Of a DNA stretch of 64,000 nucleotides, positions 59,100 through 64,000 are shown piece by piece. The stretch lies in the NCBI RefSeq assembly GCF_016772315.1, contig NZ_CP053482.1, positions 2,418,001 through 2,482,000 on the forward strand, written 5' to 3'. The notes beneath the pieces are model-generated. The model was not told the origin of the DNA and searched no databases. It worked only from the letters and a program-made list of their open reading frames with translations. The DNA comes from Thiothrix subterranea (GTDB lineage Bacteria; Pseudomonadota; Gammaproteobacteria; Thiotrichales; Thiotrichaceae). How positions within the stretch are numbered: the stretch's first letter is position 1; each line of letters starts with the position of its first letter. Position numbers and translations under genes: made by a program.

Positions 59100-60647
59100 A
59101 TGCAATACCGTATTGTTTTCCCGACCTTATTGGCGACCTTGAGCCTGTTTGCTTGCAATAATTCAGACAGCCCCGCCAACCTCGCCACTGATACCACCAC
59201 ACTGAGCAGCACCCCCACGACAGGCATGACCCCCGCATTGACAGCGGAAATGGCGCAAGTGAGCCGTGCTTACGTACCTGCCTTGTTTTACACCAATAAC
59301 ACGGCTGCCCCCCAGCCGGTTGCCGCCGCAGGCAAAGCCGCCTTGAGCCGTTTGGATAGCCGCTGGCAAGCCTTCGTGGTTAACAGTGCCGCCACGTTTC
59401 CACCCGCAGCCACTGCCAAACCTGCCGTGGATACGCACTTGTTAGCCGCCAACAATACGCTGGATCAAGTCAGCGCGTACCCCGCCGATTTTAGTGCTGC
59501 CCACGAACATCTCGAAGACATCCGCACCGTTATGCTGCAAATGCGCCGTGATAATGGTGTTGACGATGTGATGGATACCCTGACCTTGGCACATCGGAGC
59601 ATGGGCGATGTGGTCGCCGCCTTCACGGGTGCAACCACGCCTACCTTGCTGACACAGCAGCACAAAGCCGATTTGACCGTGCAACTGGCTAACTACACCA
59701 ACGCCTTTAACACCTTGGCAGCACGCAAGATTGACAGCGAGCTGTTCGGTTTTTCCCCTGCAAAAACCCAAGGGATACAAGCCGCTGTAAGTGCTTCCAA
59801 GCAAAATAATACGGCACTGCAAGACGCGCTCTTGCTCAATGATAATGCTGCTATCCTAGCCGCCGCGAACAAAGTGAAGCCGTTGTTTGTGAAGTTGTTC
59901 CTCGCGTATGGCGATTTTCTCAGCCCTTCTGCGCCGCAATGGGTCGCGTTTGATCAAGCCTACATTCCCGCCTTGTTTGCCAGCAATAACACCGCCGCCA
60001 CCTTTGAAAATGTGCAAGCCGCCCAAACCGCGCTAACCACCTTGGAAACCCGTTGGAATGTGTTGGGTTCAGCCACCACGCCCGGCCGTTATCCCGTGAC
60101 CTTGCAAACCCCGCTGAATTGGACGGCGTATTTCAGCGCCATCAACGCCAATATTGCCGCCTCAAAAACCGCGTTGGCGGCAGCCTTGGCAGCAGGCGAT
60201 TTCCCCAGCGACATCACGCCCGCGCACGAACCGCTGGAAGATATTCGGATGCAATTGCTGGCACTGCGTACCTTGGAAAATTATGCGTGGGTGATGGATC
60301 CGATTACCCGTTACCATCACGGTTTTGAGCCTGCATTGACGGCGGTGAATAATGTGATGGATGGCAGCCAATTGACCGCTGAAATCACCGCGATTATTGC
60401 GCAAACCCTGCCAGTCTTGCAGGCTGAAATGCCAAAAATGGTCACAGCCGTGCAACAGCTCGACCCTGCGCTCTACGCTTTCAGTGCCGAAAAACAGGCA
60501 GCGTTGAATACTTCCCTGACGGCACAAACCAAGAATCTGGAAGCCTTAGCCGCTGCGTTGGCCGCGAATGATGCGGCTGCGATTGTGGCGCGTACCAAGC
60601 AAGTGAAAGCCTTGTTTGTGCCGTTTTTCCTCCAGTTTGGCGCATAA
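59100..60647 (+). CDS. internally duplicated helical lipoprotein of unknown function
   Basis: 515 residues from ATG 59100, chosen because it puts the lipoprotein signal (LATLSLFACNN, lipobox LFAC) first. Two homologous halves follow. AYVPALFYTNNTAAPQ matches AYIPALFASNNTAATF, AHEHLEDIRTVMLQMRR matches AHEPLEDIRMQLLALR, and NKVKPLFVKLFLAYGDF matches KQVKALFVPFFLQFG. Each half is Ala-rich and helical with conserved His-Glu and Glu-Asp-Ile-Arg. No CxxCH. No family recognised; the helix pattern recalls four-helix bundles. Confidence 0.75.
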   Translation: MQYRIVFPTLLATLSLFACNNSDSPANLATDTTTLSSTPTTGMTPALTAEMAQVSRAYVPALFYTNNTAAPQPVAAAGKAALSRLDSRWQAFVVNSAATFPPAATAKPAVDTHLLAANNTLDQVSAYPADFSAAHEHLEDIRTVMLQMRRDNGVDDVMDTLTLAHRSMGDVVAAFTGATTPTLLTQQHKADLTVQLANYTNAFNTLAARKIDSELFGFSPAKTQGIQAAVSASKQNNTALQDALLLNDNAAILAAANKVKPLFVKLFLAYGDFLSPSAPQWVAFDQAYIPALFASNNTAATFENVQAAQTALTTLETRWNVLGSATTPGRYPVTLQTPLNWTAYFSAINANIAASKTALAAALAAGDFPSDITPAHEPLEDIRMQLLALRTLENYAWVMDPITRYHHGFEPALTAVNNVMDGSQLTAEITAIIAQTLPVLQAEMPKMVTAVQQLDPALYAFSAEKQAALNTSLTAQTKNLEALAAALAANDAAAIVARTKQVKALFVPFFLQFGA

Positions 60648-60651
60648 CGGG

Positions 60652-61059
60652 TTAAGGATGGCTACCTGTGTGGTAGGTCAACTGCACTTTTTCCCCCACG
60701 GCTAACGGCTGTTTCAACCCAATACTGAACAACGACGGTCGATGCGTATTCCGCAGGCGGATGGCAGAAGAATGTTCTACCCAGCCTGTTTCGCGCACCT
60801 TGCCGTTGGTATCTAGCACCGTGTAATCGACATGCCCGAAGTGTACGGGATTGCGTCCGGTGCGGTGGATTTGCCCTTTGATGGCAGTTTTCGCGCCATT
60901 CGCATCGCTTTCCACCCGCAAGGAGCGAAATGCCACGGCTGCCGCTTGTGTGTTGGTGGTAAACAGCGTCTCGGCGTTGTCTGCCACCAGCGGGTGAGTG
61001 GTGCAAGCCGTCATGAGCGGCAATAGCGCAGCCGCCACCAGCCAGCTAGGTTTAAACAT
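60652..61059 (-). CDS. small lipoprotein of unknown function
   Basis: 135 residues. The lipobox is LMTACTTH. The mature part is a predicted beta-rich domain with IKGQIHRTGRNPVHFGHVDY and TGWVEHSSAIRLRNTHRPS. It lies 17 bases after the CzcA-type gene on the same strand, so it may belong to the metal-efflux operon. It is convergent with the duplicated lipoprotein, 4 bases apart. Confidence 0.7.
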   Translation of the reverse strand: MFKPSWLVAAALLPLMTACTTHPLVADNAETLFTTNTQAAAVAFRSLRVESDANGAKTAIKGQIHRTGRNPVHFGHVDYTVLDTNGKVRETGWVEHSSAIRLRNTHRPSLFSIGLKQPLAVGEKVQLTYHTGSHP

Positions 61060-61076
61060 AGGGAGTCTCCGTTAAA

Positions 61077-64000
61077 TTAAGGGTGTTGTTCGGCAGGCAT
61101 ACGGGATTTTTCACCCTTCAGCACAAACTGGCGGTACAGCAGTGGCAACAAAATCAGCGTCAACATCGTCGCGCTAAGCAATCCACCGATCACCACCGTT
61201 GCCAGCGGTTTCTGAATTTCCGAGCCGGGACCGGTGGCAAATAACAACGGCACTAAACCCCAAGCGGCAATACTGGCGGTCATCAATACCGGGCGCAGGC
61301 GGCGCAACGCCCCTTCGCGTACCACCGCCGTGCCTCGGTAGCCTTGCTGGTGCAATTGGTTGAAAAATGTCACCAATACCACGCCGTTGAGTACCGCAAT
61401 CCCCAGCAGTGCAATGAAGCCTACCGACGCGGGTACGGATAAATATTGCCCAGAAATCCCCAAGCTAAAAATGCCACCAATCAACGCCAACGGCACATTC
61501 GCCATCACCAGAACGGTTTGGCGCACATCCCGAAACGTCAGAAACAGCAGCAAGCCAATCATGGCAAGCGCAATCGGCACGACAATGAGCAAGCGTTGCG
61601 CCGCGCGTTGCTGGTTCTCGAATTGCCCGCCCCACGTAATGCTGTAGCCGGTCGGCAAGGTCACTTTGGCGGCGACGGCAGCTTGGGCTTCTTCCACAAA
61701 ACTCACCAAATCGCGCCCCGCCACATTGCTTTGTGCCACCACGAAACGCCCTGCATTTTCGCGTTTAATCGCCACGGGGCCTTCGGTGCGGACGAGTTTT
61801 GCCACTTGATCAAGGCTGATAATGCGCCCATCAGGAAGTGTCAGGCGGATTTGCTGCAAGGCTTGGGGCGCTTGGCGCAATTCGGCAGAACCGCGCAATT
61901 GCAGCGGAATGCGTCGCCCTTCTTGCTGGATTATACCGATAATTTCACCTTCGAGCTGGGTGCGTAGCAGGCTGGCAATGTCGTCTACCGATAGCCCAAA
62001 GCGTCCGGCGGCTTGGCGGTCAATTTCGGCACGCAGGTATTGCACCCCCGCGTTTTTCTGGGTGTAAACGTCGGATGCACCGGGGATTTTCTCCAAAATC
62101 GTGACAATTTGTTGTGCCAGATCGCCCAATACCGCCAGATCCGTGCCGAAAATTTTGATGGCAACATCGCCACGACTGCCGGTCAGCATTTCGGAGACGC
62201 GCATATCAATCGGTTGGGTGAAGTTGTAACCCACACCGGGGAATTTTTCCAACACTTGACGGATTTCTTCTTGCAGCCATTCTTTATCCGGCGTTCGCCA
62301 CGTTTCGCGGGGTTTTAATACCAGAAAGCTGTCTGTTTCATTCAGGCTCATCGGGTCAAGACCGAGTTCGTCCGAGCCGACCCGTGCGACGATGCGCTCA
62401 ATTTCTGGGATGCTATCCAACAAGGCTTGTTGCACTCGCAAGTCGGTTGCGACGCTTTGATCCAGACTGATCGAGGGCAGTTTTTCCAATTGCACCAGCA
62501 AGTCGCCTTCATCCATCGTCGGCATGAAGGTTTTACCAATCAAGGGGTAAGTAGCGCCTGCGCCTAACATCACCGCGATGGTCAGGATGTAAACCAAGCT
62601 AGGGCGTTTTAACGCGGCATCTAACACCGGCAAGTACACGCGGCGCGATACACGCAATAGCCACGGATCATTGTGCGCAGCCTGTTTCAGCAACCACGAA
62701 GCCAGTACCGGAATCACCGTCAATGCCAATAGCAAGGAAATGGACAGGGCGAAAACAATCGTCAGCGCGACCGGCGAAAACAGCTTGCCTTCCAGCCCTT
62801 CCAATGTCAGCAGCGGGAGGAACACCAAGGCAATAATGACAATGCCGATACTGACGGGGGAGGAGACTTCTTGCACCGCCCACAGGACTTTTTGCCGTTG
62901 CGGGGTTTTGGCTTTTTCATCGTCATGCGCCAGATGTGCCACGATATTTTCGACAATCACCACCGCCGCATCCACCAGCAAGCCGATCGCAATGGCTAAA
63001 CCGCCCAGACTCATTAAGTTGGCGGATAAACCAAATTGGCGCATCAAAATGAACGTGCCTAACACCGACAGCGGCAAAATCAATGCCACCACGAACGCCG
63101 CCCGTAAATTACCCAAGAACGCGAACAAAATAATGCCGACCAATACAAACGCTTCCAGCAAGGCTTTGCTGACGGTGTGAATGGCTTTGTCGACGAGGGT
63201 GGAACGGTCGTAAAACGGCTCAATGGTGACACCGGGCGGCAAGGTTTGGCTGATTTCCGCGAGTTTGGTTTTAATGTTGGTGGTGAGTTGCCCTGCATTT
63301 GCGCCGCGCAAGCTCAGTACCAAGCCTTCGACCGCTTCGCCCTTGCCATTTTGGGTGACTGCGCCGTAACGGGTGAGTTCGCCGAGGGTGACTTGCGCGA
63401 CTTGCCCGACGGTGACGGGTACGCCGTCCACGCTTTTGATGACAATGTGGCGCAAGTCGTCCAGCCCGTTGATGCCACTTTCGATACGCACCACCCACGT
63501 TTCTTCGCCTTCATTGACGCGCCCCGCGCCATCGTTGCGGATATTGGTGTTCAGCGCGGTACGCAAATCGTCCAAGGTTAAGTGACGAGCGTTGAGGGCG
63601 GCTAAATCGGGGGTGATTTCAAAGGTGGTGGCACGTCCGCCAAGGGCGTTGACATCGGCAACACCGGGCAGGGCGCGAAGTTGGGGGCGAATGGTCCAGT
63701 CCAACAAGGTGCGTTTGTCTTGCAGCGGCAAGTCGCCTTCCACGGTGAACATGAAAATTTCGGAGAGCGGGGTGGAAATCGGGGCTAAACCGCCAGTCAC
63801 ATTGTCAGGCAAATCGTTTTTGACGTTGGCAAAGCGTTCCGCGACTTGGCTACGCGCCCAGTAAATATCCGTGCCTTCGGCAAAGTCGAGGGTGATGTCG
63901 GTGAGGGCGTATTTGGAGACACTGCGCAACACGACTTGGTTGGGTATCCCCAGCAATTCGGTTTCGACGGGTTGGGCGATTCGCGCTTCGACTTCTTCGG
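61077..64000 (-). CDS. heavy-metal RND efflux permease, CzcA/CusA family, 5' end outside the window
   Basis: The frame is open to the right edge (at least 974 codons), so the N-terminus is missing. Visible features: EEVEARIAQPVETELLGIPN, FAEGTDIYWARSQVAERF, the membrane-4 motif IGLLVDAAVVIVENIV, PTMDEGDLLVQLEKLPS and EMLTGSRGDVAIKIFG. These match the HME-RND group that exports divalent or monovalent metal cations with a CusB-type adaptor, expected just beyond the right edge. The C-terminus is a short charged tail. Metal specificity cannot be set from this sequence alone. Confidence 0.92.
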   Translation of the reverse strand, partial: EEVEARIAQPVETELLGIPNQVVLRSVSKYALTDITLDFAEGTDIYWARSQVAERFANVKNDLPDNVTGGLAPISTPLSEIFMFTVEGDLPLQDKRTLLDWTIRPQLRALPGVADVNALGGRATTFEITPDLAALNARHLTLDDLRTALNTNIRNDGAGRVNEGEETWVVRIESGINGLDDLRHIVIKSVDGVPVTVGQVAQVTLGELTRYGAVTQNGKGEAVEGLVLSLRGANAGQLTTNIKTKLAEISQTLPPGVTIEPFYDRSTLVDKAIHTVSKALLEAFVLVGIILFAFLGNLRAAFVVALILPLSVLGTFILMRQFGLSANLMSLGGLAIAIGLLVDAAVVIVENIVAHLAHDDEKAKTPQRQKVLWAVQEVSSPVSIGIVIIALVFLPLLTLEGLEGKLFSPVALTIVFALSISLLLALTVIPVLASWLLKQAAHNDPWLLRVSRRVYLPVLDAALKRPSLVYILTIAVMLGAGATYPLIGKTFMPTMDEGDLLVQLEKLPSISLDQSVATDLRVQQALLDSIPEIERIVARVGSDELGLDPMSLNETDSFLVLKPRETWRTPDKEWLQEEIRQVLEKFPGVGYNFTQPIDMRVSEMLTGSRGDVAIKIFGTDLAVLGDLAQQIVTILEKIPGASDVYTQKNAGVQYLRAEIDRQAAGRFGLSVDDIASLLRTQLEGEIIGIIQQEGRRIPLQLRGSAELRQAPQALQQIRLTLPDGRIISLDQVAKLVRTEGPVAIKRENAGRFVVAQSNVAGRDLVSFVEEAQAAVAAKVTLPTGYSITWGGQFENQQRAAQRLLIVVPIALAMIGLLLFLTFRDVRQTVLVMANVPLALIGGIFSLGISGQYLSVPASVGFIALLGIAVLNGVVLVTFFNQLHQQGYRGTAVVREGALRRLRPVLMTASIAAWGLVPLLFATGPGSEIQKPLATVVIGGLLSATMLTLILLPLLYRQFVLKGEKSRMPAEQHP

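Overview
The window is about 64 kb of chromosomal gammaproteobacterial DNA with moderate GC content and dense, operon-like gene packing. Gene content and order suggest a sulfur-oxidising member of the Thiotrichales, close to Thiothrix. This is inferred from a flavocytochrome c sulfide dehydrogenase (fccAB), a System II cytochrome c maturation pair, many c-type and b-type cytochromes, several acidic lipoproteins and an mrdA-rodA-mltB-rlpA-dacA-ybeD-lipB block of gammaproteobacterial order. No rRNA, tRNA, insertion sequence, prophage or CRISPR array was seen.

Layout. 1-8.2 kb: a cut-off GT32 glycosyltransferase, then lpoA-yraN-diaA-argA on the minus strand, divergent from a membrane H+-pyrophosphatase (hppA) and rsmI. 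8.3-16.4 kb: soluble pyrophosphatase ppa, then the cell-elongation block mrdA, rodA, mltB, rlpA, dacA, ybeD, lipB. 16.4-21.7 kb, minus strand: coq7, a dsbA-like gene, ccsB, resB and, behind its own terminator, a dihaem cytochrome c4. This last gene is divergent from engB. 22.6-27.3 kb: a possible structured RNA, a DegQ-type protease, a CbpA-type DnaJ, yicC, comF and a rhombosortase. 27.4-29.3 kb: type II secretion pseudopilins gspG, gspH, gspI, gspJ.

29.5-40.1 kb is the most unusual segment. It is one co-directional run: RND adaptor, RND permease with a long extra C-terminus, Pro/Ala-repeat secreted protein, ParA/MinD-type ATPase, single-pass TPR protein with a six-copy repeat, single-pass Met/Asn-rich coiled-coil protein, dynamin-like GTPase with two membrane segments, and an ApbE lipoprotein. 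A rho-independent terminator follows. I know of no named system with this composition.

40.3-48.4 kb: two DUF1566 lipoproteins, the Fur-box-preceded feoABC ferrous iron operon, a candidate small RNA with its own terminator, a lipoprotein, rluE, a small secreted protein and an EptA-type phosphoethanolamine transferase. 48.6-58.8 kb is an extracytoplasmic redox island: cytochrome b561, a DUF6502/DUF5666 pair, fccAB, two convergent membrane-anchored LuxR-type regulators enclosing a small unknown gene, an SHP-like (DUF1924)/dihaem cytochrome c/cytochrome b operon, two DUF2202 proteins and two DUF302 proteins. 59.1-64 kb: an internally duplicated lipoprotein, a small lipoprotein and a CzcA/CusA-type metal RND pump that runs off the right edge.

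How the genes fit together. The central blocks serve envelope growth (lpoA activating class A PBPs, PBP2/RodA elongation, lytic and carboxypeptidase trimming), lipoylation and cytochrome c assembly. The cytochrome products feed the sulfide-oxidation and SHP-type redox genes further right. Starts were chosen from ribosome-binding sites, signal peptides and family N-termini. Family assignments are from recognition of the sequence only; no database search was run.
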